Positions 44,682 through 52,793 of a stretch of 64,000 nucleotides of DNA are shown one piece after another. The notes beneath the pieces are model-generated. The model was not told where the DNA came from. It did no database searches and saw nothing but the letters and a program-made list of their open reading frames with translations. A program made the translations under genes and the position numbers. The stretch is from assembly GCF_030160835.1 (NCBI RefSeq), contig NZ_BSPC01000005.1, positions 620,001 through 684,000 of the forward strand. Direction: 5' to 3'. The DNA comes from Labrys miyagiensis (GTDB lineage: Bacteria > Pseudomonadota > Alphaproteobacteria > Rhizobiales > Labraceae). Within the stretch, counting starts at the first letter, position 1; the number at the start of each line of letters is the position of its first letter.

Positions 44682-45002
44682 TCAGCGCTTCTTCTTCACT
44701 GTTCCGTGCTTCCAGGCCATCTCCAGGGCGGCCCGCAATTCTTCCTCCGACAGCGCCGACAGGACTGCCACCGTCCAGCCCTGGCGGCCCCAGGCGTTGG
44801 GGATGGGTTTGAAGGCTTCGGGGGCGAGCAGGCATTTGAATTCCTGCTCCTCCGGCGTGAATTTGAGGTTGGCGCTCAGCCTGTCCGGCGCGAGCGTGGC
44901 ATAGATGCGCACGGCCTTGAAGGCGATGCGGTCGAAATGCGGGGCTTCGCTGGTGCCGGACAGGCCCAAAGCGAGACGACGCAGATCCTCGGCGCTGGTC
45001 AT
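44682..45002 (-). CDS. MmcQ/YjbR family protein
   Basis: A 106-residue protein with the MmcQ/YjbR (CyaY-like double-wing) pattern: RRLALGLSGTSEAPHFD, FKAVRIYATL, LSANLKFTPEEQE and PNAWGRQGWTVAVL. Function is unknown, though the fold is considered DNA-binding. It lies 110 bases upstream of a membrane protein gene on the same strand. Confidence 0.88.
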   Translation of the reverse strand: MTSAEDLRRLALGLSGTSEAPHFDRIAFKAVRIYATLAPDRLSANLKFTPEEQEFKCLLAPEAFKPIPNAWGRQGWTVAVLSALSEEELRAALEMAWKHGTVKKKR

Positions 45003-45595
45003 ATTCGCCCTCCCTAGAGCAAAGCGCGTTCAAGCGTAAACGCTGCTTTGCTCTCGCTCTTTGTTTCGACGCGTCTTTGCGATTCTTGCCGAGTTCGTCA
45101 AATCGCAAAACACTTTAGCATGGAGTATCTCCCGCCCTGGGCCCGCAAAGCGCCCGGCCCGTTCAAGATGGCCGATCGATGCCTGGCTTAGGCGACTGTC
45201 TGACACCCCCCTCGTGGTGCGAGAAATAATACCGTTTGTTATCCTGATTGTACGTCAACGTATGTCAACGGCCCATGGATGCTTCTGCTGGCGGGGACTT
45301 GTAAAATTGTTTATAATGAACAAGATCGCGATGATGGTTAGTTCACGACCATTGAATGCGTACGCAACACTTGTTTTTACGATGTTGTGTCAGTCTCGCA
45401 GAGACGGGATGATATACTCTGGTTGCGCGTCGAACCTGCCAGTAAAACTTAGCGGCGGAAACAAGTCTTAACGCTCGTTCTTTTTTCCGATCGGATCCAG
45501 GGACACGAATTCGCAAGACCAGACCTAGCGAGGAACTTACGACAGCGATCATCGGCCGGGGGGCTTCAACATATTCAACCTTCCAGGAGGATCTC
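45003..45595. other. 593-base intergenic region before the fused peptidase, AT-rich in its second half
   Basis: It begins with a family C repeat (45013-45119). From about 45200 it becomes clearly more AT-rich than the genome background, with an adjacent pair of 10-base words (TACGTCAACG and TATGTCAACG, 45251-45270) and a TATAAT hexamer at 45312-45317 that lacks a good -35. A strong AGGAGG site (45585-45590) ends the region. No protein gene is credible here. Confidence 0.6.
45013..45119 (+). repeat. Family C repeat with terminal hairpin
   Basis: GAGCAAAGC/GCTTTGCTC (45017-45025, 45045-45053) forms a hairpin, followed by TTTCGACGCGTCTTTGCGATTC. It matches 4670-4758 in reverse and the right half of 43541-43736. 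Confidence 0.75.
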
Positions 45596-48415
45596 ATGTC
45601 GATTGCCGCCTCAAACCAGGAAGCCGCACCGACCGACGTTCCCGTCCTCGATACCACGGCCTATGGTGCTGGCCCCGACGACAACGTAACGGATACGTCG
45701 GAAAGCGCCGCGATCACCCATCATTCAGCGATCATCGGCGGCAAGACCATCGCCTATACGGCTCGCGCGGGCCATCTCGTGGCGGTCGATCCGTCCTCCT
45801 CGAAGCCAAACGCAAAGTTCTTCTATGTTTCCTTCACCGCAGACGGGATGGATCCGAGCACGCGGCCGGTCACGTTCTTCTACAATGGCGGGCCGGGTTC
45901 CTCCGCCGTGTTCCTGCTCTTGGGGTCCTTCTCACCGCGGCGCATCCATACCGACATGCCCGGCTTCACGCCGCCGCCGCCCTACCGGATGGAGGATAAC
46001 CCCGACAGCCTGCTCGACCGCACCGACCTCGTCTACATCAACCCCATCGGTACCGGCTATTCGGCCGCCATCGCGCCGGCCAAGAATCGCGATTTCTGGG
46101 GGGTGGACCAGGACGCCCGCTCGATCAAGCAGTTCATCAAGCGATATTTGACGGCGTTCGGCCGCTGGAACTCGCCGCGCTTCCTGTTCGGCGAGTCCTA
46201 CGGCACGGCGCGCTCCTGCGTTCTCGCCTGGATGCTGCATGAGGATGGCATCGACCTGAACGGCATCGTGCTGCAATCGAGCGTGCTCGACTACCCGCCG
46301 ACTTTTTCCAACCCCATCGGCCTGCTGCCGACCTTCGCCGCCGATGCCTGGTGGCACCAGAAGACAACCGTCTCGCCGCGACCGGCCGACCTGCCGAGCT
46401 TCATGACGCAAGTCATCGCCTTCGCCCAGGGCCCTTATGCCCAGGCGCTCGCAGCCTTCCCCAAGAGCGATCCGGCGACGACGCAGACGCTCAGCGAAAT
46501 GCTCGGCATTTCCCCGGTCATGCTCGACTCCTGGGCGCTGAATGTCGAGGCCAACAACGGCATCACATCGTCATTCCTGGTGGCGCTGCTGCAGGACCAG
46601 GGGCTGGCGCTCGGCATCTATGACGGACGGGTCAAAGCCATCGACACCGGCATCTCGGCCATCGTCGATCCGGCTTCGGGCTCCAACGATCCCACCATGA
46701 CGGCGGTCTCGGGCGTCTATACCTCGATGTGGAACGTCTATCTCAACAATGACCTCCAATTCACCTCTACGTCCAACTTCGTCGACCTCAACGACCAGGC
46801 CTACGCGAACTGGGACTTCTCTCATATCGATCCCACCCGGGCCCAGAAAGGCGGCAAGGATGCGAGCGGCAATCCGGTCGTCTACACGGCCGGCGATCTC
46901 GCCGCGGCCATGGCCGCCAATCCGGATCTGAAGGTCTTCTCCGCCAATGGCTATTTCGACGGCGTGACGCCCTTCTTCCAGACCAGGCTCACGCTCGATG
47001 CCATGCCGCTCGCCGACCCGAAGGCGCGCGCCAATCTGACGATCCGCGACTACCCCTCGGGACACATGATCTATCTCGACGGCGCCTCACGCGCGCAGAT
47101 GAAGGCGGATCTGACCACGCTCTATGACGGCGTCACCATGCAATTCGCAACGCGCGCCAGATTTGCCAGCTTGCTCGCGTCCTCGCGTGAGGCCGCCCGC
47201 CGACATCTCCGGCCTTATTTCAAGCGGCAGGAACAGGGCAGTGGCAGGCTGACCATGAGGGCCGCGCCGAGCGCCACCTCCTGGACCCTTCCTGACCTCT
47301 GCCGAGCCTATTCATGGCCGTCCGGGCTGAAGGGGGGCGGGGTGATCGCCATTATCGAACTCGACGGTGGCTATGTGACAAGCGACATCGAGGCGTTCTT
47401 CCGGTCGATCGGCAAGCCTTCGCCCACACTGAAGGATGTCGTGATCAGCGGGCCGGGAAACAGCCCCGGCCAGCACGAAGGCGATGCCGCGGATCCCGAC
47501 GTCGAAGTGACGATGGACATCGAGATTGCCGCCGCCGCCTATACGCTCGCGACCGGACAGCCGGCATCGATCCGCGTCTACTGGGTCGATGGGACCGACA
47601 TGGGTGCCATTGCCGCCGCGATCTCGGCGGCGTCGGCGGATGGCTGCGATATCTGTTCGATCTCCTGGGGATCGGATGAGGCCAACTGGCAAGCGGCAGG
47701 TCAGCAGGCGGGCGTCGACTACGCAGGCAACCTCAACGCTGCGGCGAAGGCCGCCTCTTCCGGCGGCATGATCGTCTTCGCGGCTTCCGGCGACAATGAT
47801 TCGTCGGATGGCGGCCCGACCCCGGCCAATGTCGATCTGCCCTCCTCCTCTCCCTTCGTGATCGGCTGCGGAGGCACCACGAAGACGCCCCAGGCGGAGA
47901 CGGTGTGGAACAACGACCCTGGCAGCCCCAACGGAAACGGCACGGGCGGCGGCTTCTCCACGATCTTCCCGCCGCAGCCCTGGCAGGCGGGCGCGCCACA
48001 GGGCCCGGGTCGCATGGTTCCCGATGTCGCCGGCAATGCCGATCCCTTCACCGGCTATCAGCTCTTCGTGCACGGCGCGTCGGTTCCGTTGGGGGGCACC
48101 AGCGCCGTGGCGCCGCTCTATGCCGGCCTGTTCGCCAGCTTCGGCACCAGGCTCGGCCTCGTGACGCCGAAGCTCTGGCTGAACCAGACCTGCTTCGCCG
48201 ATATCGTCAGTGGCGATAACGGCTTCTACCGTGCGCGTATCGGACCCGATCCCTGCACCGGCCTCGGCGCCCCGATCGGGGACCGCCTGGCCAAGCTGTT
48301 CGGCGCCGTGCCCGCATCGGCCGAGGTCGTTGCGGCAGCGGGAGCAGTTGCCGAGCCTGCCTTGGCCGCCGCAGCCTTGCCACGTTCCGCGCCACGCCGA
48401 GGCAAGAGGGCGTGA
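45596..48415 (+). CDS. Fusion of S10 serine carboxypeptidase and S53 sedolisin
   Basis: A 939-residue protein with two complete peptidase domains. Residues about 35-515 are S10: NGGPGSSA (98-105), GESYG with Ser 201, GYFDGVTP with Asp 455 and SGH with His 490. Residues about 565-905 are S53: E637 and D641 (EVTMD), the oxyanion Asp 733 (ASGDND), and GGTSAVAPL with Ser 836, then a FADIVSGDNGFYRA...CTGLGAP calcium-loop-like end. No signal peptide is seen, and the usual S53 propeptide is absent, its place being taken by the S10 domain. A perfect AGGAGG lies five bases before the ATG. Both families are acid-active endo/exo serine peptidases. No neighbour suggests a substrate. Confidence 0.9.
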   Translation: MSIAASNQEAAPTDVPVLDTTAYGAGPDDNVTDTSESAAITHHSAIIGGKTIAYTARAGHLVAVDPSSSKPNAKFFYVSFTADGMDPSTRPVTFFYNGGPGSSAVFLLLGSFSPRRIHTDMPGFTPPPPYRMEDNPDSLLDRTDLVYINPIGTGYSAAIAPAKNRDFWGVDQDARSIKQFIKRYLTAFGRWNSPRFLFGESYGTARSCVLAWMLHEDGIDLNGIVLQSSVLDYPPTFSNPIGLLPTFAADAWWHQKTTVSPRPADLPSFMTQVIAFAQGPYAQALAAFPKSDPATTQTLSEMLGISPVMLDSWALNVEANNGITSSFLVALLQDQGLALGIYDGRVKAIDTGISAIVDPASGSNDPTMTAVSGVYTSMWNVYLNNDLQFTSTSNFVDLNDQAYANWDFSHIDPTRAQKGGKDASGNPVVYTAGDLAAAMAANPDLKVFSANGYFDGVTPFFQTRLTLDAMPLADPKARANLTIRDYPSGHMIYLDGASRAQMKADLTTLYDGVTMQFATRARFASLLASSREAARRHLRPYFKRQEQGSGRLTMRAAPSATSWTLPDLCRAYSWPSGLKGGGVIAIIELDGGYVTSDIEAFFRSIGKPSPTLKDVVISGPGNSPGQHEGDAADPDVEVTMDIEIAAAAYTLATGQPASIRVYWVDGTDMGAIAAAISAASADGCDICSISWGSDEANWQAAGQQAGVDYAGNLNAAAKAASSGGMIVFAASGDNDSSDGGPTPANVDLPSSSPFVIGCGGTTKTPQAETVWNNDPGSPNGNGTGGGFSTIFPPQPWQAGAPQGPGRMVPDVAGNADPFTGYQLFVHGASVPLGGTSAVAPLYAGLFASFGTRLGLVTPKLWLNQTCFADIVSGDNGFYRARIGPDPCTGLGAPIGDRLAKLFGAVPASAEVVAAAGAVAEPALAAAALPRSAPRRGKRA

Positions 48416-48430
48416 GGTTGCTGCCTGCAC

Positions 48431-48465
48431 TTATCGCCCCGTCGACAGCGACGCCGGGGCGATAA
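48431..48465 (+). terminator. Hairpin after the fused peptidase gene
   Basis: TTATCGCCCCG (48431-48441) pairs perfectly with CGGGGCGATAA (48455-48465). No U-tract follows, so termination is likely but not certain. Confidence 0.5.
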
Positions 48466-48467
48466 AT

Positions 48468-48553
48468 CCTGGGATCGCAGGCATCCTTGCCTGCTTTTGG
48501 AACTGGGGCGCATGGGGATGGGAGGAGCAGGCAGGAATCCCTGCGCTCCCAGG
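48468..48553. repeat. Diverged family B inverted repeat
   Basis: CCTGGGATCGCAGGCAT...GCCTGC at 48468 is mirrored by GCAGGC...GCGCTCCCAGG ending at 48553. The framework (CCTGGGA ... CTCCCAGG, TTTTGGAA) is that of family B with a changed hairpin core. It separates convergent genes. Confidence 0.65.
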
Positions 48554-48554
48554 A

Positions 48555-49664
48555 TCACCCGATCCGCGTCTTTTCCAGCACCTTCTCGTCCAGCGCATAG
48601 CCCATGCCGGGCGCATCGCTCAGCGTGATCATGCCGTCGCTGCCAACGGCGAGCGGCTCGGTCATCATGAAGTCGCGGCGCGGCAGGCTCCATTCCGGGG
48701 GGTCGTAGGGGAATTCCACGAAGGGTGCATCGGCAAGGCCGGCGGTGAGGTGGACATTGGCGGCCACACCCATGCCGTTGGTCCAGGTATGCGGCGTGAA
48801 CACGAGATTGTTCTCATGCGCCATGGCGGCGACGCGGCGCAGGCCGGTGATGCCGCCCACCAGCGCGGCATCGGGCTGCAGCACGTCGAGGCAGCCGTCG
48901 CGGATGAGGTCGCGGAACTCGTAGAGCTCGCGCGTCATCTCGCCGCCGGCGATGCGCACATCGACCATTTCGCGCAGGCGCCGCATGCCCTCGCGGTCGG
49001 AACGGTGCAGCGGCTCCTCCATCCAGTAGACGCCGAGGCGTTCGAGTTCGCGCGCCACCGGCACGGCGTCCTTGAGCGACCAGGGCGCGTAGGCGTCCCA
49101 GGACATCCGCCAGCCCTGGTTGCAGTCGACCATCAAGTCGAGCTTGTGTCCGACGCGCCCGCGCACGGCTTCGAGCGCCTTGATGTCGGCGCGCCAGTCG
49201 CCGCGATGGAAGCGGATCTTCAGCGCCTTGAAGCCCTGGCCGAGATAGGCCTCGGCGGCCTCGGCGAGCTCCTCGGGCTTGCGTAGCGTGCCGGAGGAGG
49301 CATAGGCGGCCACCTTGTTGGAGAGGCCGCCGAGCAGCTTCCACACCGGCTGTCCCGTGATCTTGCCGGCAAGGTCCCACAGCGCCAGGTCGAGCGGCCA
49401 GCAGCGGCCGTAATGGAACTGGATGTTGGAGAGGATGCGGTAATGGCGCTCGATCGCCATCGGATCCTCGCCGATGAATAAGCGTTCATGGCCGGCAAAG
49501 CCCGTCATGGTGTCGCCCGAACCATAGCCTGTGACGCCCTCGTCGGTGGTGACGCGCACGATGGTGGCGTCGAAGGAGGTGCGCGGCTTGGAATCCCAGC
49601 TCGCGTGGAAGGGCGGGTCGAGGGGCAGGCGGTGGTGAGTGATCTCGATGCCGGTGATTTTCAT
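48555..49664 (-). CDS. Mandelate racemase/muconate lactonizing enzyme family protein
   Basis: A 369-residue enolase-superfamily enzyme. Metal ligands are present as D180 (VDCNQ), E216 (MEEPL) and E242 (GGEM); a general-base Lys is at 149 and a His at 292 (PHTWTNG). The second position of the usual K-x-K motif is Arg 151. The fold and metal site are secure. Substrate is not: acid-sugar dehydratases and amino-acid or betaine epimerases both belong here, and a K-x-R motif leans to the former. Co-directional with an aldehyde dehydrogenase gene. Confidence 0.88.
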   Translation of the reverse strand: MKITGIEITHHRLPLDPPFHASWDSKPRTSFDATIVRVTTDEGVTGYGSGDTMTGFAGHERLFIGEDPMAIERHYRILSNIQFHYGRCWPLDLALWDLAGKITGQPVWKLLGGLSNKVAAYASSGTLRKPEELAEAAEAYLGQGFKALKIRFHRGDWRADIKALEAVRGRVGHKLDLMVDCNQGWRMSWDAYAPWSLKDAVPVARELERLGVYWMEEPLHRSDREGMRRLREMVDVRIAGGEMTRELYEFRDLIRDGCLDVLQPDAALVGGITGLRRVAAMAHENNLVFTPHTWTNGMGVAANVHLTAGLADAPFVEFPYDPPEWSLPRRDFMMTEPLAVGSDGMITLSDAPGMGYALDEKVLEKTRIG

Positions 49665-49682
49665 GGGGGATCCTGGGTGTTG

Positions 49683-49792
49683 CGTCATCCCGGAAGCGCG
49701 AAGCGCTATCCGGGACCGTGTGCCGATTAATCCTGATGGCGATCCCGGATCTGCGAGGCGTTACTGCGTGCCGCACCGCCTCCGGGATGACG
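49683..49792. repeat. CGTCATCCCGG inverted repeat (family E)
   Basis: Ends CGTCATCCCGG / CCGGGATGACG with internal GCGCGAAGCGC and ATCCGGGA/GATCCCGGAT segments. It fills the space between two co-directional genes. Confidence 0.75.
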
Positions 49793-49794
49793 TC

Positions 49795-51297
49795 TTACGC
49801 GTAAGCCGTCCAGACCGTCTTGAAATCCATGTACTTCTCGATGGCATGCGGCGAGCGATCCCGCCCGAAGCCCGATTGCCGGAAGCCACCGAAGGGTGTC
49901 GCCAGCGAAGACTTGTCGAAGCAGTTCACCCATACCGTACCGGCACGCAAATCGCGCGTGAAGCGATGGGCGGCGCCCATGTCCCTGGTCCACACCGCGG
50001 CGGCGAGGCCGTAGATCGAATCATTGGCGATCTTCAGCGCCTCGGCTTCGTCCTCGAAGCTGGTCACCACCACCACCGGACCGAAGATCTCCTCGCGCGC
50101 CACACGGTGCTCAGGCCTGACGCCGTCGAGGATAGTGGCCTCGACATAATAGCCGCCGATCTCCTCCATCACGCGCTTCCCACCCTGCGCAACAACGGCG
50201 CCCTCGCTGGTGCCGATGCCGATATAATTGAGCACGCGCTCCATATGGCCCTTCTCGACCAGTGCGCCCATCTGGGCGGCGGGATCGAGCGGATGGCCGA
50301 GCGGGATCTGCTGGGCGGCGACCTCGCCGATCTTCCTGACCAGCGCATCCTTGATCGAGGCATGGGCGATCACGCGCGAGCCGGCATGGCAGGTTTCGCC
50401 CTGGTTGTAGTAGATGCCCCAGGCGATGCCGGAGGCGGCGGCGTCGAGATCGGCGTCGGCGAGCACGACATGCGGGCTCTTGCCGCCGCATTCGAGCGCC
50501 ACGCGCTTCAGATTGCTCTCGCCGGCATAGCGCATCATCAGCTTGCCGACCTCGGTGGAGCCGGTGAAGGAGATCATGTCGACATCGGCATGGAGAGCGA
50601 GCGGCTTGCCGGCCTTCTCGCCGAAGCCGGGCACGACATTGAGCACGCCGTCCGGCAGGCCCGCCTGCTTCGCCAACTCGCCGAGGCGCAGGGCCGAGAG
50701 CGGCGACTGTTCGGCGGGCTTCAGCACCACGGAGTTGCCGGCCACCAGCGCCGGGCCGATCTTCCAGGCGGTGATGATCAGCGGGTAGTTCCAGGGCACG
50801 ATGGCACCGATCACGCCGAGCGGCTCGCGGCGCACGATGGCGAGGTCGTTCGGGCCGGTGGGCGCCACTTCATCGAAGCTCTTGTCGGCGAACTCGGCGT
50901 AATACTGGATGCAGTCGGCGCAGAACGGCACGTCGACGGCCAACGAATTGCCGATCACCTTGCCGACATCGAGGGTTTCGAGCAGGGCCAGGTGCTCGAG
51001 ATCGGCGCGGATCAACTCGGCGAATCGCAGCAGGATGCGCTTTTTCTCGGCCGGAGCCTTGTGGCGCCAGCGGCCGTCCTCGAAGGCGGCGCGCGCGGCC
51101 TTGACGGCGGCCTCGATGTCCTCGGCACCGCAATCGGCGACTTCGGCGATGACGCGCCCGTCGATGGGCGAGGTCTTGGCGAAGGTGGCGCCGGAGCGGG
51201 CGGGGACGTAGGCGCCATCGATGAAGGCGCGGCCTTCCGCCTTGAGCGCGGCGGCCTTGGCTTCCCAGTCGGAGCGGGTGGGGGATTTGTCGAGCAT
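49795..51297 (-). CDS. NAD(P)-dependent aldehyde dehydrogenase
   Basis: A 500-residue ALDH. It has PWNYPL, the cofactor loop GFGEKAG and FTGSTEVGK, the general base in ECGGKSP, the catalytic Cys in NQGETCHAGSR, and EEIFGPV. Closest in style to the PuuC/betaine-aldehyde dehydrogenase branch. Substrate unknown; the context of amine and alcohol oxidising genes suggests an amino-aldehyde. The start at 51297 is preferred over 51321. Confidence 0.93.
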   Translation of the reverse strand: MLDKSPTRSDWEAKAAALKAEGRAFIDGAYVPARSGATFAKTSPIDGRVIAEVADCGAEDIEAAVKAARAAFEDGRWRHKAPAEKKRILLRFAELIRADLEHLALLETLDVGKVIGNSLAVDVPFCADCIQYYAEFADKSFDEVAPTGPNDLAIVRREPLGVIGAIVPWNYPLIITAWKIGPALVAGNSVVLKPAEQSPLSALRLGELAKQAGLPDGVLNVVPGFGEKAGKPLALHADVDMISFTGSTEVGKLMMRYAGESNLKRVALECGGKSPHVVLADADLDAAASGIAWGIYYNQGETCHAGSRVIAHASIKDALVRKIGEVAAQQIPLGHPLDPAAQMGALVEKGHMERVLNYIGIGTSEGAVVAQGGKRVMEEIGGYYVEATILDGVRPEHRVAREEIFGPVVVVTSFEDEAEALKIANDSIYGLAAAVWTRDMGAAHRFTRDLRAGTVWVNCFDKSSLATPFGGFRQSGFGRDRSPHAIEKYMDFKTVWTAYA

Positions 51298-51304
51298 TGG
51301 AGAT

Positions 51305-51390
51305 CCTGGGAGCGCGGACATCTTGTCCGCTCTTGGAAACGTTGAGTTCTACGACAAGGGAGGAGCCGGCTGGAAAGCCGGCGGTCCCAG
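51305..51390. repeat. Family B element with unequal arms
   Basis: The left arm CCTGGGAGCGCGGAC...GTCCGCTCTTGGAA (51305-51338) is typical. The right arm (51360-51390) keeps CTCC and CCCAG ends but has a GCCGGC core. It stands between the aldehyde and alcohol dehydrogenase genes. Confidence 0.65.
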
Positions 51391-52551
51391 CTAGGCCTGC
51401 GTCAGCACGCACTCGGCGAAGCGCAGCAGGTCGGCATCCTCGATGGTACGGCGGTTGGAAGCCCGCATCGCCGCGTTCTCCGGCCGGCTCATCTGGTCGG
51501 CGAGGCGCGTGGGGGTAATGCCCGCGAACTCGTCGGCGAGCGAGACCTTGATGCCGATCGAGCGCACCAGCCGGTCGAAGGCAGCGGGGAGGTCGGCGGC
51601 CGATTTCAGGCCCATGGCCCGGGCGGCGGCGGTGAAGCGTCCATCATCACCCTCGATGTTCCAGCCGAGGGTGGCGATCATGCCGAGCGCCACCGAGCGG
51701 CCGTGCTGCACCGGACGCAGCGAGCCGAGCGCGTGGCCGATATTGTGCGCGACCGCCGTGCCGCAATTGTCGATGGCGACACCGGCGAGCGCGGCGGCGC
51801 GCTGCAGGCCCTCGCGGGCGGCGAGGTCGCTGCCCTTGCCGACGGCATCGGCCAGGTTGGCGCTGGCGAGGCGGATCGCTTCATGCGCATAGACATTGTT
51901 AGCCGGCGTCGCATTGCCGTTGGTGCTGGCTTCCAGCGCATGGACGAGGGCGTCGATGCCGGTCCAGGCCGTCAGCACCGGCGGCAGGGATAGCGTGGTT
52001 TCGGGGTCCAGGATCACCTCATCCGGCTTCAGCTCCTCGCCCCACAGCCAGACCTTGGCTTTGTCGGCGCGGGTGAGGATGGCAGTGCGGGTGCATTCCG
52101 AGCCGGTGCCCGACGTGGTGGGGATGACGAGTGAAACGAGACGCTTGCGCGGGAACGAGCGGGCGCAGAGCGCATAGTCTTCAGCCGAGCGGCGCGCCGT
52201 GGCGGCAGTGGTGGCGATGGCGGCGACGACCTTGCCGAGGTCGAGCGCCGAGCCTCCGCCCAGCGAGACTACCGCCTTGGCCTTGGTGCGCCGGGCCTGC
52301 GCCGCGGCGGCATCGGCCGAGACGATGGTGGGGTCGCCCGCGAATTCGGAAAAGACGGAAACGCCGAGCCCGGCTTTCCTCAGCGAGGCCTCGACATCGT
52401 CGATGAGGCCGGTAGCCTTCAGGCCGGGATCGGCGACAAGCAGCACCTGCGCGCCCTTGCCAAGCCTGGCGGACGCCAGTTCGCCGGCTAATTCACGAGC
52501 GCCGGGGCCGCCGGTGATGCGCGGCAGATGGGAGAGCTGGTAGCGGGCCAT
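51391..52551 (-). CDS. Iron-containing alcohol dehydrogenase
   Basis: A 386-residue group III alcohol dehydrogenase. GGGSALDLGK binds NAD(P), TSGTGSECT follows, and the metal site residues are seen in TGIDALVHALEA, AHNIGHALG and QHGRSVALG. Reaction probably reversible aldehyde-alcohol conversion. It forms a minus-strand group with the aldehyde dehydrogenase and enolase-superfamily genes, and is divergent from the second MttB gene. Confidence 0.92.
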   Translation of the reverse strand: MARYQLSHLPRITGGPGARELAGELASARLGKGAQVLLVADPGLKATGLIDDVEASLRKAGLGVSVFSEFAGDPTIVSADAAAAQARRTKAKAVVSLGGGSALDLGKVVAAIATTAATARRSAEDYALCARSFPRKRLVSLVIPTTSGTGSECTRTAILTRADKAKVWLWGEELKPDEVILDPETTLSLPPVLTAWTGIDALVHALEASTNGNATPANNVYAHEAIRLASANLADAVGKGSDLAAREGLQRAAALAGVAIDNCGTAVAHNIGHALGSLRPVQHGRSVALGMIATLGWNIEGDDGRFTAAARAMGLKSAADLPAAFDRLVRSIGIKVSLADEFAGITPTRLADQMSRPENAAMRASNRRTIEDADLLRFAECVLTQA

Positions 52552-52571
52552 GGTGGATCTCGTATTTGGGG

Positions 52572-52636
52572 TGCTGGTCTTCAGACCGGCATGAAACGCG
52601 GCGCTTGCCACAAGAGGCGGGTCTGAAGGCCCGCCT
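52572..52636. repeat. Inverted GGTCTTCAGACC element
   Basis: TGCTGGTCTTCAGACCGGCA (52572-52591) and AGGCGGGTCTGAAGGCCCGCCT (52615-52636) are both hairpins with the same core as the arms at 36349 and 36409. It lies in the divergent region between the alcohol dehydrogenase and MttB genes. Confidence 0.65.
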
Positions 52637-52793
52637 CCCGAAAGCACCATTTCCAGCCAACTCTAACCGCAGCCCTTTCGCGCCGGGCGCGCCTTAATTC
52701 GATGAGGCAATCCAAAAATGCGATAGCCCCCTTTCGCCATGGCGAACGCTCCGGGCGCACGCTAGGTTTCCAGGAGAAAAGGAACCGCCCGTC

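Noticed and set aside
45061-45471. Possible 136-residue protein upstream of the fusion peptidase
   Set aside because: It starts inside a family C repeat, has no ribosome-binding site, and its sequence shows no coherent domain; the region is better read as a leader.
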